Numbered from the stretch's first letter, positions 17,992 to 27,727 are shown. The stretch is 57,520 nt of DNA from an uncultured Verrucomicrobiota bacterium (GCA_903845125.1 CAIMWS010000258.1:1-57520), one strand, 5' to 3'. Numbers and translations are program-made. The notes: generated by a model not told the origin, from the letters alone.

Positions 17992-18648
17992 ATGACCACT
18001 GAACAAATAGCACAATGGAACCGGCAACTCAGTTCCCAGACGGCCGCCGAAATCACCCGGTGGGCGATCGCCCAGGCTCCGGGCAGGGCCATCGTGTCCA
18101 CGAATTTCCGGCCCTACGAGGCAGTAATCCTGCACCTGTGCGTCCAGGCGCAGCCGGACATCCCGGTGCTGTGGGTGGACCACGGCTATAACCGCCCCGC
18201 CACCTATCGGCACGCCGAGCAACTCCGGGCGCAACTGAAATTGAATGTCCACCCTTATTTGCCCCGCCTGACGGCCGCCCACCGGGACGCCATCCACGGG
18301 GCCCTTCCCACGCCGGACGACGAAGCCGGCCTCCGGGAATTCAGCCGTTTGATGAAGCTGGAGCCATTCCAGCGCGGCATGCGGGAACTGGCGCCGGCGG
18401 TTTGGATCACCGCCCTGCGCAAAGTCCAGAATCCCGGCCGGGCCGGGCTGGATATTGTGGGCTGGGATGCCAACTTTGGAACCTTGAAAGTCAGCCCCGT
18501 ATTGAACCTTGGCGATGCGGAGATGGATTCTTACCTGGCCCAACATCAGCTGCCCAATGAATGGGATTACTTTGATCCCGCCAAGGCGGATGAGAAACGT
18601 GAATGCGGCCTGCACGCCGCCTGGGGGGCGGGCAAGCACCATTCCTAA
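17992..18648 (+). CDS. cysH: phosphoadenylylsulfate reductase-type enzyme
   Basis: Reduces activated sulfate to sulfite in assimilatory sulfur metabolism, using thioredoxin or glutaredoxin. The 218-aa product shows VSTNFRPYEAVILHL in the nucleotide-binding region, LEPFQRGMREL, WITALRKVQNPGRA and the C-terminal catalytic motif KRECGLH. Only two cysteines are present. The CC and CXXC pairs that hold a [4Fe-4S] cluster in APS reductases are missing, so by sequence it is the PAPS-dependent, cluster-free type. That would need APS kinase (CysC), which is neither separate nor fused in this operon. It lies between the transporter genes and cysDN. Confidence 0.9.
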   Translation: MTTEQIAQWNRQLSSQTAAEITRWAIAQAPGRAIVSTNFRPYEAVILHLCVQAQPDIPVLWVDHGYNRPATYRHAEQLRAQLKLNVHPYLPRLTAAHRDAIHGALPTPDDEAGLREFSRLMKLEPFQRGMRELAPAVWITALRKVQNPGRAGLDIVGWDANFGTLKVSPVLNLGDAEMDSYLAQHQLPNEWDYFDPAKADEKRECGLHAAWGAGKHHS

Positions 18649-18673
18649 GCGCGGCATTCGATTCGAAATAAAC

Positions 18674-19576
18674 ATGAGCAACTATTACCTCGATCATCTG
18701 CAATACCTCGAAACGGAAGCCATTCATGTAATGCGCGAAGTGGCGGCCGAATTTGAACGCCCGGCGCTGATGTTTTCCGGCGGCAAGGATTCCATTTGCC
18801 TGTTGCGCCTGGCGGAAAAGGCGTTCCGGCCCTCCGACATCCCCATGCCGTTCCTGAATGTGGACACCGGCCATCATTTCCCCGAGCTGAATGATTTCCG
18901 CGACCGCCGGGCCGCCCAGCTCGGCGCCCGGCTGATCATCCGGAAAGTCGAGGATGCGATCCGGCAGGGGATCGCCGTGCCCGCCCCGGGGGAGGTCAGC
19001 CGCAACCGGTTGCAGATCCCCACGCTGCTGGCGGCGATCGAGGAGTTCCGCTTCGACTGCTGCATTGGCGGCGCCCGCCGGGATGAGGAAAAAGCCCGCG
19101 CCAAGGAGCGGTTCTTCAGCTTCCGCGACAGCTTTGGCCAGTGGGATCCCAAGAACCAGCGGCCGGAGATCTGGAACCTATACAACGCCCGGCTCAATCC
19201 CGGGGAAAACATGCGCGTCTTTCCCCTCAGCAATTGGACCGAGCAGGATGTCTGGGAATACATCCGGCGGGAGCAGCTCGAAGTCCCCACCATTTATTTC
19301 AGCCACCGGCGGAAATGTGTCCGGCGCCACGGACAGTGGCTGCCGGTGACGGATCTGTTGCCCCTGAAGCCCAACGAGGAAATCCACGAACTGGTCGTGC
19401 GGGTGCGCACCATCGGCGACATCATCAGCACCGGGATGGTGGAGAGCCGCGCGGACAACGTGGACGACATCATCACCGAAATCGCCGCGGCCCGAGTCAC
19501 GGAACGCGGCTCGCGAGCGGATGACAAATCCTCGGAAGCCGCCATGGAAGACCGCAAGAAAGCCGGTTATTTTTAA
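18674..19576 (+). CDS. cysD: sulfate adenylyltransferase subunit 2
   Basis: Small catalytic subunit of ATP sulfurylase; with CysN it makes adenosine 5'-phosphosulfate. The 300-aa protein (usual length about 300) has the PP-loop SGGKDSICLLRLA, FLNVDTGHHFPELNDFRD, GGARRDEEKARAKER and the C-terminal RTIGDIISTGMVESRA. The start at 18674 gives the family-typical beginning (LDHLQYLETEAIHVMREVAAEF). An in-frame extension back to 18509 runs over cysH and is rejected. It is 25 bases after cysH and 32 before cysN. Confidence 0.96.
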   Translation: MSNYYLDHLQYLETEAIHVMREVAAEFERPALMFSGGKDSICLLRLAEKAFRPSDIPMPFLNVDTGHHFPELNDFRDRRAAQLGARLIIRKVEDAIRQGIAVPAPGEVSRNRLQIPTLLAAIEEFRFDCCIGGARRDEEKARAKERFFSFRDSFGQWDPKNQRPEIWNLYNARLNPGENMRVFPLSNWTEQDVWEYIRREQLEVPTIYFSHRRKCVRRHGQWLPVTDLLPLKPNEEIHELVVRVRTIGDIISTGMVESRADNVDDIITEIAAARVTERGSRADDKSSEAAMEDRKKAGYF

Positions 19577-19608
19577 GCCCCGCCCCTCAATTTAATACCA
19601 GCATCATT

Positions 19609-20928
19609 ATGTCAGTGCCCGCCAATCACCCGATCGATATCCTGCGTTTCAACACCTGCGGCTCCGTGGATGATGGGAAGTCCACCCTCATCGGCCGCCT
19701 GCTTTACGACTCCAAATCGTTGATGGAGGACCAGCTCGAGGCCCTGGAACGTTCCGCCGACATCACCGGCAAGGGACAAATCAACCTCGCCAACCTGACC
19801 GATGGCCTCCGGGCTGAGCGCGAGCAGGGCATCACGATCGATGTGGCCTACCGCTATTTCGCCACGCCCCGCCGCAAGTTCATCATTTCCGACACCCCGG
19901 GCCATGTGCAATACACCCGCAACATGGTGACGGGAGCCTCTTCCGCCAACCTGGCCATTGTGCTGGTGGATGCCCGCCAGGGGGTTATCGAGCAGAGTCG
20001 CCGGCACACTTGCATTGCCTCGCTGCTGCGCATCCCGCACTTGATCGTGGCGGTCAATAAGATAGACTTGGTGGACTGGCGCGAGGAGCGGTTCATCGAA
20101 ATCCGCAGCCAGTTCGAGCAATTCCTGCCCCGGTTGGACATCAAGGATGTTAAATTCATCCCGCTCAGCGCGCTCAACGGGGACAACGTGGTGGAGACCT
20201 CGCGGCACACGCCGTGGTTTTCCGGCCCCACGCTGCTGGGGCACCTGGAAAGTGTGCACATCGGCAGCGATTGGAACCTCAGTGGCTTCCGTTTTCCCGT
20301 GCAGTGGGTCAACCGGCCGAACAACCCGTCCGATCCCCAGTTGCACGATTTCCGGGGCTATAGCGGCCAGGTGGCGGGCGGCATCGTGAGAGCCGGTCAG
20401 AAAGTAATGGTGCTGCCCAGCGGGCAGGTGAGCACGGTGAAGCGCATCTGGACCCTCGACGGGCCGCTGGAGGAGGCTTTCTGCCCGCAATCGGTCACGA
20501 TCGAATTGCAGGATGATATCGATGTGAGCCGCGGCGATATGCTCATCGGCCCGGAAAACCTGCCCGGGGCGGGGGATGAGTTGCAGGCCAAAGTGTGCTG
20601 GATGCACCCGCGCGCGCTGTTGCGGGGCAAGAAATACCTCTTGAAACACACCACTTCCACGGTCCAGGCCATGGTGACGGCTATCAAGAGCCGCGTGAAC
20701 ATGACCACTTTCGAGCCGGAGCCCGAGCCCCAGGAGCTGGCCATGAACGACATTGGTGAGATCCAGCTCAAGACCTCCCGGCCGCTGGTTTACGACGGCT
20801 ATGCGCTGAACCGGCTGACGGGATCGTTCATCCTGATCGAACCGGGCACCAATGCCACCATTGCCGCCGGGATGCTCAATGCCCCGCAGCAAGCAATCCA
20901 TCTCGAATACACGGATTTTGTGATTTAG
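19609..20928 (+). CDS. cysN: sulfate adenylyltransferase subunit 1 (GTPase)
   Basis: Regulatory GTPase subunit of ATP sulfurylase, 439 aa. GTP-binding motifs are GSVDDGKST (G1), DTPGHVQYTRNM (G3) and NKIDLVD (G4), followed by EF-Tu-like beta-barrel domains. The protein ends after those barrels, so there is no C-terminal APS kinase domain of the CysNC kind. That matters because the neighbouring CysH looks PAPS-dependent. Last gene of the sulfate operon; a GC-rich segment followed by six T (about 20932-20957) may terminate it, though I could not draw a clean hairpin. Confidence 0.96.
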   Translation: MSVPANHPIDILRFNTCGSVDDGKSTLIGRLLYDSKSLMEDQLEALERSADITGKGQINLANLTDGLRAEREQGITIDVAYRYFATPRRKFIISDTPGHVQYTRNMVTGASSANLAIVLVDARQGVIEQSRRHTCIASLLRIPHLIVAVNKIDLVDWREERFIEIRSQFEQFLPRLDIKDVKFIPLSALNGDNVVETSRHTPWFSGPTLLGHLESVHIGSDWNLSGFRFPVQWVNRPNNPSDPQLHDFRGYSGQVAGGIVRAGQKVMVLPSGQVSTVKRIWTLDGPLEEAFCPQSVTIELQDDIDVSRGDMLIGPENLPGAGDELQAKVCWMHPRALLRGKKYLLKHTTSTVQAMVTAIKSRVNMTTFEPEPEPQELAMNDIGEIQLKTSRPLVYDGYALNRLTGSFILIEPGTNATIAAGMLNAPQQAIHLEYTDFVI

Positions 20929-21134
20929 CGCACCCGGCCGTGCCCGGGGCCCGTTTTTTGTATGCCGGACATGATTCAGGGCTGAAGGGGTTAAAGTTCC
21001 CGGCAGGCCGAACCAGCCGAACTAAGAGCCAATGGCAACCGCGGAGTAAACACCCGTGGGAAGCAAACCGCAGGCAGGACTACAGACACGATCAACAAGC
21101 TTGACCGATCATCGAGCTGGAAGGAGCTTGAAGC

Positions 21135-23276
21135 ATGGTTCGAAGATGGATGGTAATTCTAATCATCGGCTGCGTTGGAGTGGTCCAGGCTGGAGAGTCA
21201 ATACCTTCGGAAACGCAGCGATGCCGGTATGCGGCGGAGATGGCCCAAGCGCAATTGGGCTGGGAGGCGAAAGAGCCATACCGGGTGCAACTGGCGTTGG
21301 AAAATACCAGCAGCTATCCGGATCGCGGGTTCGAATGGTATTTCTGGCATAACCGATTCAATAGCGACGCGATGCCCCTCAAAGGCCATACCCGCTGGGT
21401 AACCTCCGCCGCGTTTTCACCGGATGGCACCCGGTTGGTCACTGGTAGTGGCGATGCCACCGCCAAAATCTGGGATGTAAAAACCAAGCGCGTGCTCTTA
21501 TCGCTCAGTGGGGTGGACGAAACGCGCAAGTATCTCAACCAAACCGCGGCCAAATATGATGGGGTTTTTGCCAATGCGGAACCGCATGGTGTTTGGTGCG
21601 TGGCTTGGTCGCCCGATGGCCAATGGGTCCTCACCAGTGGGGATGAGTTTTATGCGAGGCTATGGGATGCCAATTCAGGCCAAATGGTTCGGACCTTTCC
21701 CGAGCTTGAATCCAGAGATTGGTTGGAGGCCACGGCTTTCCGCATGCCGAAGAAGCTAAGGCATGGCAATCGAGTGGTGTTGGCGGTTTTTTCTCCAGAC
21801 AGCAAGCGTGTGCTCAGTGGGGATAATGACGGCTTGGTTATTCTTTGGGACCTCGAAAGTGGCAAGGACCTATATTCATTTAAAAGCGGCGGGTTTACAG
21901 AGGCGCGTTCGCGCGCAGTTCACGGGGCAGCCTTTTCGCCCGATGGACGTACGATTGCGGTGGGAGATTATGGCGCCCAATTGAAATTGCATGACGCCAG
22001 AGATGGGCGGGTACTGCTGGTATTCTCCACCCAGGACAAATTTGGCCTGTATGAATCGCTCGCCTTTACGCCCGATGGATCCAAATTGATTACTGTCGGA
22101 GACCGGTGTGACACCACGGTTTGGGACGTTAAAACCGGCCAGGCTCTGCGCACTTTCAAGGGACTTGAAAATGTTAAGAGCGTGGGAGTGTCCCCTGATG
22201 GTCAGTTGGTCGTGATTGGCGGCGTGGACGGCAAAGTCAGGATAATGAATTTGGAAACGGGCGAGGAAGTGGCTTGTAGGAAAGGCCACTCCCGTGCCAT
22301 CAATGCGGTAGCCTTTTCTCCGAATGGCCGCCAGTTCGTATCGGGCTGCATGGAGGGCCAAGCCAAGCTTTGGAACCTCTCGCCCAGTCCGGACCGGATT
22401 GAGTTGTCAGCCGATCGTCCGGGGCAACTGGCCTTTTCGCCGGATGGAGAGAAATTGGCGGTTGGCGGCTTGGAAGGGGGAATCCAGATTTGGGAAATTC
22501 GGAGTGGCAAGCAGGTCGCAACTTTGAAGGGGCATACCTCCATGATCACGGGACTCGGATATTTATTGGGAGGATGTCTGTTGGTTTCGGGATCTTCCGA
22601 TAGCTCCATTAAAATCTGGGATCCAATCCGGACGAATGTGCTGCGCTCGATGGTTGCTAACCAATCTCATGTGGCATCGCTGGTCCTATCGCCGGATGGC
22701 AATCGGATTGTGGCGGCCGGAATAAATGGCCTTGTCAAAGTATGGAATGCTGGCAATGGGCAGGAGCTCTTAGTCACAACCAATCAGGTCTATATTAAAC
22801 ACATGGCCATTTCGCTGGATGGGCAGTGGGGAGGCATCTCCGATCATTCCGGTTCGCTGAAAGTGTGGGGTCTGGCCGATGGCAAGGAGCGGCTAACCAT
22901 AACCCCTGGCAGACAAGAGCGTATTGATAAGTTTGCTTTCTCCCCGGACGGAAATACCCTGGTGGCGGGTCACAGCGATTTCGCGCTCCGTGTATGGGAA
23001 TTAGCTACTGGCCGCTCAATCCGCGTTCTGCGTGGCCATAGTAATCCGCCCACTTCTGTGGCTTTTTCTCCCGATGGCCGCCGCATTCTCAGTGGCGACT
23101 CAGACGCAGTCCGGATTTGGGATGCTGAAAGTGGACTGGAATTGCTCTCGCTGCCAGTGAAATGGGTCTCCCATGCGGTATTTTCGCCGGATGGCAGCAT
23201 GGTTGCCGTGGCCGGCGGTGGATCGGTAACCCTCTGGTTGGGTGGCCATTCGAGCGAATCGGATTTGGAAAAATGA
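21135..23276 (+). CDS. secreted WD40-repeat protein, about 14 repeats
   Basis: A 713-aa protein with an N-terminal signal peptide (MVRRWMVILIIGCVGVVQAG). After a short leader containing the segment GFEWYFWHN come about 14 WD40-type repeats, recognisable by FSPDG turns and K-[IV]-W-[DN] strand ends, enough for two seven-bladed propellers. No kinase or protease domain is attached, although repeats with the same GFEWY lead-in are often found after kinases in Verrucomicrobiota. An excellent ribosome binding site (AAGGAG, 8 nt before the ATG) supports the start. The gene is visibly less GC-rich than its neighbours, as is the next one only 15 bases downstream. A protein-binding scaffold role is inferred, with no enzymatic motif seen. 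Confidence 0.88.
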   Translation: MVRRWMVILIIGCVGVVQAGESIPSETQRCRYAAEMAQAQLGWEAKEPYRVQLALENTSSYPDRGFEWYFWHNRFNSDAMPLKGHTRWVTSAAFSPDGTRLVTGSGDATAKIWDVKTKRVLLSLSGVDETRKYLNQTAAKYDGVFANAEPHGVWCVAWSPDGQWVLTSGDEFYARLWDANSGQMVRTFPELESRDWLEATAFRMPKKLRHGNRVVLAVFSPDSKRVLSGDNDGLVILWDLESGKDLYSFKSGGFTEARSRAVHGAAFSPDGRTIAVGDYGAQLKLHDARDGRVLLVFSTQDKFGLYESLAFTPDGSKLITVGDRCDTTVWDVKTGQALRTFKGLENVKSVGVSPDGQLVVIGGVDGKVRIMNLETGEEVACRKGHSRAINAVAFSPNGRQFVSGCMEGQAKLWNLSPSPDRIELSADRPGQLAFSPDGEKLAVGGLEGGIQIWEIRSGKQVATLKGHTSMITGLGYLLGGCLLVSGSSDSSIKIWDPIRTNVLRSMVANQSHVASLVLSPDGNRIVAAGINGLVKVWNAGNGQELLVTTNQVYIKHMAISLDGQWGGISDHSGSLKVWGLADGKERLTITPGRQERIDKFAFSPDGNTLVAGHSDFALRVWELATGRSIRVLRGHSNPPTSVAFSPDGRRILSGDSDAVRIWDAESGLELLSLPVKWVSHAVFSPDGSMVAVAGGGSVTLWLGGHSSESDLEK

Positions 23277-23291
23277 AAACGTACGAAGGTC

Positions 23292-24587
23292 ATGGCTATG
23301 AAAAACCTTAACCACGTTCACTGTCTGGTCAGCATACGGTTTAGGTTCACTGCTTATATCAAAGCGCGCCTTTACCACACCTGGTTGATTTCATTAGTGG
23401 TGGCCATTCGAATTGGGGCCGCCGAAGGCAAGCCCTCGGATGGCAAGCTTGAGTTTGATGTCGAAACCGAATACTACCCGAATTTCATCGAGCTGGGTAA
23501 CGCCTCCCCGTACCGCCAAATTGGGTCCATCCATATCCAGGGTATGGTTCCAGCCGCAGGCGATGGCCAGGCGGAAATCCAGTTTGATAATCGGCCGGCG
23601 GTCCTTAATGAGTATGGCGATGTGGTGACTCGTGCTGGCCCCACCATAAACAAGGTGCCAGTCGTGCTAAAAATGGTTTTGAACACCACGGTGGTGAACG
23701 AATCCAAAACGGGCAAACCAGGATCCAACTCCTCCCCGCTCGACCGTATCTATGAACTGGTGCTCCCTGAGAACACCCTGGAAAGAAAAATGCGCTTTGT
23801 CCTTTCGGAACATAATTTCTTCGGCCCGAAAAGAATGGTTGTGATGCCAAACAGGCCTCAATCCTTCGGGCAAAAATCGGGCAGGTTACTCCTGATGACC
23901 GGATTTCCGCCGCGGATTACACGGCCTGATTTGCCGCTGGGAACCAATATTGATCTATACGGGCATTACCTGGCTATGGACGGTAACTTGCGGGGCATCG
24001 GTCTCACTGGTCTTCTTGGCGGCCCAGGGCAACTGGTGTTGGATCCTAATGATATCAGTTATGAAGATTTCAGGGGCCTTTACTCCACGTTTGGAGGTTT
24101 TTCGAGATTGCCGGTCGAGATTCGGCGGGAAAACATATCCGATCCGCTCCAGCGAGATCGCCAACTTTACCAAATCATCTCCTCGAACCCGCAAAATACC
24201 AACCGCTGTTACCTGGTAACGTGCCCCACCGAAGCGGGGCGGCACAAAATGCTGCTATACCAGGGGCATAAGCTGATGATTATTGTTCCGATGGTTTCGC
24301 GAAAGTCGAAGGAGGATAATTCCGCGACACCTCGGCGGCAGGCCCCACCGGATGCGACCACAGCCATGCGGAATTCCTGTCGTGCCAACCTGCGGCAGTT
24401 GGAAGGGGCGAAAGAAATATGGGCCTTGGAAAACCATAAAAAAATAGGTGATTTAATCACCCTTCCGGATCTAGTTCCCCATTATATAAAGGCTGCGCCG
24501 GTCTGTCCGGCGGGTGGCCAATACACTCTGAATGTCCTCGGACAAGAGCCCGCATGCACGGTTCCTGGACATCGATACAACGAGTAA
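23292..24587 (+). CDS. unknown protein with pseudopilin-like C-terminal domain
   Basis: A 431-aa product with a hydrophobic N-terminal segment (about residues 29-43, WLISLVVAIRIGA) that could be a signal or anchor. Residues 50-340 have no family I recognise. The last 75 residues (NSCRANLRQLEGAKEIWALE, then DLVPHYIKAAPVCPAGGQYT and CTVPGH) closely resemble the globular tail of Verrucomicrobiota type II secretion-like pseudopilins. The prepilin leader and N-terminal helix that normally precede that tail are absent. It follows the WD40 gene by 15 bases and shares its lower GC, so the two probably work together. The start may lie further in, at 23298 (second methionine). Confidence 0.7.
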   Translation: MAMKNLNHVHCLVSIRFRFTAYIKARLYHTWLISLVVAIRIGAAEGKPSDGKLEFDVETEYYPNFIELGNASPYRQIGSIHIQGMVPAAGDGQAEIQFDNRPAVLNEYGDVVTRAGPTINKVPVVLKMVLNTTVVNESKTGKPGSNSSPLDRIYELVLPENTLERKMRFVLSEHNFFGPKRMVVMPNRPQSFGQKSGRLLLMTGFPPRITRPDLPLGTNIDLYGHYLAMDGNLRGIGLTGLLGGPGQLVLDPNDISYEDFRGLYSTFGGFSRLPVEIRRENISDPLQRDRQLYQIISSNPQNTNRCYLVTCPTEAGRHKMLLYQGHKLMIIVPMVSRKSKEDNSATPRRQAPPDATTAMRNSCRANLRQLEGAKEIWALENHKKIGDLITLPDLVPHYIKAAPVCPAGGQYTLNVLGQEPACTVPGHRYNE

Positions 24588-25031
24588 CCCTGACGTGAAG
24601 CTGCATAAGCTCGGGACTTCTTAATAAGTTTTGGGATGGTCTCTCCCGCAGAAGTGGTGATTTCCACGAGCATTGTGCAGTAACGGCCAAGGCAATAGAC
24701 CGCCAAACGCTATAGGTCCGTGGAACTCATTCCTAGACTGTTAATTATTACTATTCTTCACGTAATCGGATTTTGGTTGCCATCATCTCAATCATTAGGG
24801 TTTCCTCAGCCATAATGCATGGCTACAAATGAAACGAACTGCTCACGCTTAACCTGTTGTATTGCAAACGCTTGATCGCGGTTTTTACGAAAAATCCAAG
24901 GGCAAAGGGCGTTTAAATCCGGACCTCAGTTCTGTTGGGCGCATTGGTTTTCGCCAACCAGGCTGCCGGTGTGGTGCCAGGCCGGCACGGAACCGGCTTC
25001 CCATTCCGTGGAGTTTCCCCATACTGGGGCG
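24588..25031. other. intergenic region, nothing recognised
   Basis: About 440 relatively AT-rich bases between the pseudopilin-like gene and the PQQ-type propeller gene. Neither strand has a convincing gene or RNA. The frame of the next gene extends back to 24969 but without a signal sequence. Confidence 0.4.
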
Positions 25032-26294
25032 ATGAAGTTATCAGGACTGATCTTTGCTGGCTGGCTTTTGATCCATGTTGCCAGCGTGGCGCACGGCGAA
25101 AATTGGCCCGGTTTCCGGGGCCCAACCGGACAGGGCAATTCTTCTGAAACCGGGCTTCCGGTGCATTGGACTGCCACTTCCAATGTGCTCTGGAAAGCCG
25201 GGATTCCGGGGCTGGGCTGGTCTTCCCCCATTGTTTACGAGGACCGGTTTTTGCTTACCACCGCCGTTGAAGAAGGGGCCTCCTTGAGGTTGATCTGCCT
25301 GGACCGCAGAACGGGCAAAGTGCAGTGGGATAAGGAAGTGTTCCGGCAAAAAACCACCCGCAAGGAAAACCAGAATTCCTTCGCCACCCCCACGCCGGTG
25401 ACCGATGGCCGGAAAGTTTACGTGATGTCTTTCAACGGCGGCCTGGCCGCGTTGAACCTCGATGGATCCCCCGGTTGGGTAAACCAGGACATTCATTTTT
25501 ATGGCCAGCACGGGCCGGGTGTTTCGCTCCGCGTTTATAAGGATATCCTGGTGATCCCCTTCGATGGCAGCAGCGAAGGGGAGGATAAAACCGTCGGCTG
25601 GCAGAAGCCGTGGGATAAATCGTTCCTGCTCGCCGTCGACACGCAAACCGGCAAGGTGCGCTGGAAAACTTACCGCGGTCTCTCCCGCATCGCCCATGTC
25701 ACCCCTGGTTTGGTGTCGGTCAACGGGCGGGACCTGGTGGTCAGCGGGGCTGGCGATGTGGTCCAGGGATTCGATCTGCAGACCGGGGAGTTGATTTGGA
25801 CCATCCGCAGCCAGGGTGAAGGCGTGGTGCCATCCGTCGTCGTGGGCCGCGGTTTGGTTTATGCCACCACCGGTTTCTATTCGCTGGTTTTGCGGGCCAT
25901 GCGGCCGGATGGCCGGGGCGATGTCACCGCCACGCACATTGCCTGGGAGCAGAAGAAAAACACGCCCACGGTTTGTTCGTTCACCCTGGCTGAGGCGCGC
26001 CTGCTGGTGCTGAACGAGTCAGGGAACCTCGCCTGCCTGAACGCGGACACGGGTGAAATCATATGGAACCACCGGATCCAAGGGCATTACTCCGCCTCCC
26101 CCGTGGCGGTCGGCAACCGGCTGTATTGCCTGTCTGAGGAGGGGGATACTACCGTGGTGGATACCCAGCCGGAGTTTGAAGTGATTGCCCGCAACCCCCT
26201 GGAACCCAAATGCCAGGCCTCCCCAGCGGCATCCCAGGGGTGCCTTTTCATCCGCACAGAAAACAATTTATACTGCATCGGGGAACGTCCTTGA
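25032..26294 (+). CDS. secreted PQQ-like beta-propeller repeat protein
   Basis: A 420-aa exported protein with signal peptide MKLSGLIFAGWLLIHVASVA, then the family opening NWPGFRGPTGQG. Repeats of the form (L/V)DxxTGKVxW follow (DRRTGKVQWDKE, DTQTGKVRWKTY, DLQTGELIWTI, NADTGEIIWNH), as in BamB/PQQ-dehydrogenase-like propellers. No residues for binding PQQ itself or a heme can be seen, so an enzymatic role is not supported. Such proteins are common in PVC bacteria and of mostly unknown function. The ATG at 25032 follows CTGGGGC and replaces the longer frame from 24969. It is separated by 41 bases from the peptidase gene, so the two may be co-transcribed. Confidence 0.88.
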   Translation: MKLSGLIFAGWLLIHVASVAHGENWPGFRGPTGQGNSSETGLPVHWTATSNVLWKAGIPGLGWSSPIVYEDRFLLTTAVEEGASLRLICLDRRTGKVQWDKEVFRQKTTRKENQNSFATPTPVTDGRKVYVMSFNGGLAALNLDGSPGWVNQDIHFYGQHGPGVSLRVYKDILVIPFDGSSEGEDKTVGWQKPWDKSFLLAVDTQTGKVRWKTYRGLSRIAHVTPGLVSVNGRDLVVSGAGDVVQGFDLQTGELIWTIRSQGEGVVPSVVVGRGLVYATTGFYSLVLRAMRPDGRGDVTATHIAWEQKKNTPTVCSFTLAEARLLVLNESGNLACLNADTGEIIWNHRIQGHYSASPVAVGNRLYCLSEEGDTTVVDTQPEFEVIARNPLEPKCQASPAASQGCLFIRTENNLYCIGERP

Positions 26295-26335
26295 CCTTCA
26301 AATCCGCAGTGCGCAATTTTTTTCACCAACCAATT

Positions 26336-27727
26336 ATGAAAATCATGAACCGAAACCTGGTCTGCGCGGCGCTCGCTGCCGCCGTCTCCACGTCCGCCTG
26401 GGGCGGCATCCAAATCGCCATTGGGCACAATCCCAATGACCAAGCCACGGCCAAATTCCATTTCCCAGGCATTCCGGCGCCGGCCCGCAACGACCCCGCC
26501 ACCCAGGCCCAATTCATCCTGGTGGATGGCCGCCGGGATGCCAATGGCGGGAACCTGGACGTGCTGCACGATGGCCGGGCGCCCACTGAGGAGGACCAGC
26601 CGGGGGATAATTTCTTTTTCACCGCCGGCACCGATGGCGGTCGATTGTTGATCGATCTGGGGGAAGCCACCGATGTCAGCCGGATCAACACCTATTCGTG
26701 GCACCCTGGCGCGCGCGGGCCGCAGGTCTATAACTTATATGCGGGGCAGGAGGGGGATACCCATTTCGTGGCCCGCGTCCAGCGGGGGACCGATCCCGGA
26801 ACGTGCGGCTGGAAATGCCTCGCGCAAGTGGATACCCGGCCCAAGACCGGTGAACCCGGCGGCCAATATGGTGTCTCCATCCATGATCCGGAGGGGGTCC
26901 TGGGCCGCTTCCGCTACCTTTTGCTGGACATCTTCCGGACCGAGAGTGGCGATGGCTTTGGCAACACCTTTTACAGCGAAATCGACGTTTGGGGCCGTGG
27001 CACTCCCGCGCCCACGGAAGTCTCTTCCAATCCAGTCCGGCGTCAGACGGTGCCCATCGAAGGCGGCAAATATGAGGTCACCCTCGACACCACCGATACG
27101 CCCGACCTCCAGGATTGGGTGGAAAAGGAAGTCATCCCCATGGTGCAGAAATGGTATCCCAACCTGGTGCAGTTACTGCCCAGCGATGGCTTCGAGGCGC
27201 CACGGAAATTCAGCATCACCTTCAGCAAGGATATGCAGGGCGTGGCGGCCACCGGTGGTACACGGATCCGGTGCGCCGCGCAGTGGTTCCGTGGCAATCT
27301 GAAAGGCGAAGCCAAAGGGGCCATCCTCCACGAAATGGTGCATGTCGTGCAGCAATATGGGCGGGGGCGCCGAGGCAATCCCACCGCCGGGCGGGTGCCC
27401 GGGTGGCTGACCGAAGGCCTCACGGATTACATCCGCTGGTATCTCTACGAGCCGGCTTCCCACGGTGCCGAGATCACCAGCCGCAACCTGGCCCGCGCCC
27501 GATATGACGGCAATTACCGGATCACGGCAAATTTCCTCAATTGGGTGATCAACACTTGCGACCGCGATCTGCTGTTACAGTTGAATACCACCATCCGGGA
27601 AGGGCGATACGATGAAGAGTTCTGGAAAAAACGGACCGGGCGCACCATCCAGGATCTCGGCGCCGAATGGCGGGCCGCCCTGGAAAAGAAGCTCGGTGAC
27701 GGCGCCTCCCCCAAACCGGTCTCCTGA
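26336..27727 (+). CDS. secreted BSP-family metallopeptidase with discoidin-like N-terminal domain
   Basis: A 463-aa exported protein (signal peptide with RNLVCAALAAAVSTSAWG). Residues from about 40 to 215 look like a discoidin/F5-8-type beta-sandwich (SRINTYSWHPGARGPQVYNLYAG). The C-terminal half is a plant basic secretory protein-type zinc peptidase with HEMVH at 332-336 and the following PGWLTEGLTDYIRWY. The glutamates and histidines expected of a gluzincin/metzincin-like site are therefore present. The target is unknown; a matrix or plant-polymer protein is possible given the glycosidases in the window. The start at 26336 is preferred over the frame opening at 26210, which lies inside the previous gene. 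No clear ribosome binding site was seen. Confidence 0.85.
   Translation: MKIMNRNLVCAALAAAVSTSAWGGIQIAIGHNPNDQATAKFHFPGIPAPARNDPATQAQFILVDGRRDANGGNLDVLHDGRAPTEEDQPGDNFFFTAGTDGGRLLIDLGEATDVSRINTYSWHPGARGPQVYNLYAGQEGDTHFVARVQRGTDPGTCGWKCLAQVDTRPKTGEPGGQYGVSIHDPEGVLGRFRYLLLDIFRTESGDGFGNTFYSEIDVWGRGTPAPTEVSSNPVRRQTVPIEGGKYEVTLDTTDTPDLQDWVEKEVIPMVQKWYPNLVQLLPSDGFEAPRKFSITFSKDMQGVAATGGTRIRCAAQWFRGNLKGEAKGAILHEMVHVVQQYGRGRRGNPTAGRVPGWLTEGLTDYIRWYLYEPASHGAEITSRNLARARYDGNYRITANFLNWVINTCDRDLLLQLNTTIREGRYDEEFWKKRTGRTIQDLGAEWRAALEKKLGDGASPKPVS

Noticed and set aside
16630..18681. 683-codon minus-strand frame opposite cysW-cysA-cysH
   Set aside because: Spans three real genes on the other strand and has no recognisable domain.
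20932..20957. Intrinsic terminator after cysN
   Set aside because: A T-run follows a GC-rich stretch, but no consistent stem could be drawn, so it is not listed as a feature.
24482..24706. 74-codon minus-strand frame after the pseudopilin-tail gene
   Set aside because: Overlaps the real gene end and shows no family features or ribosome binding site.
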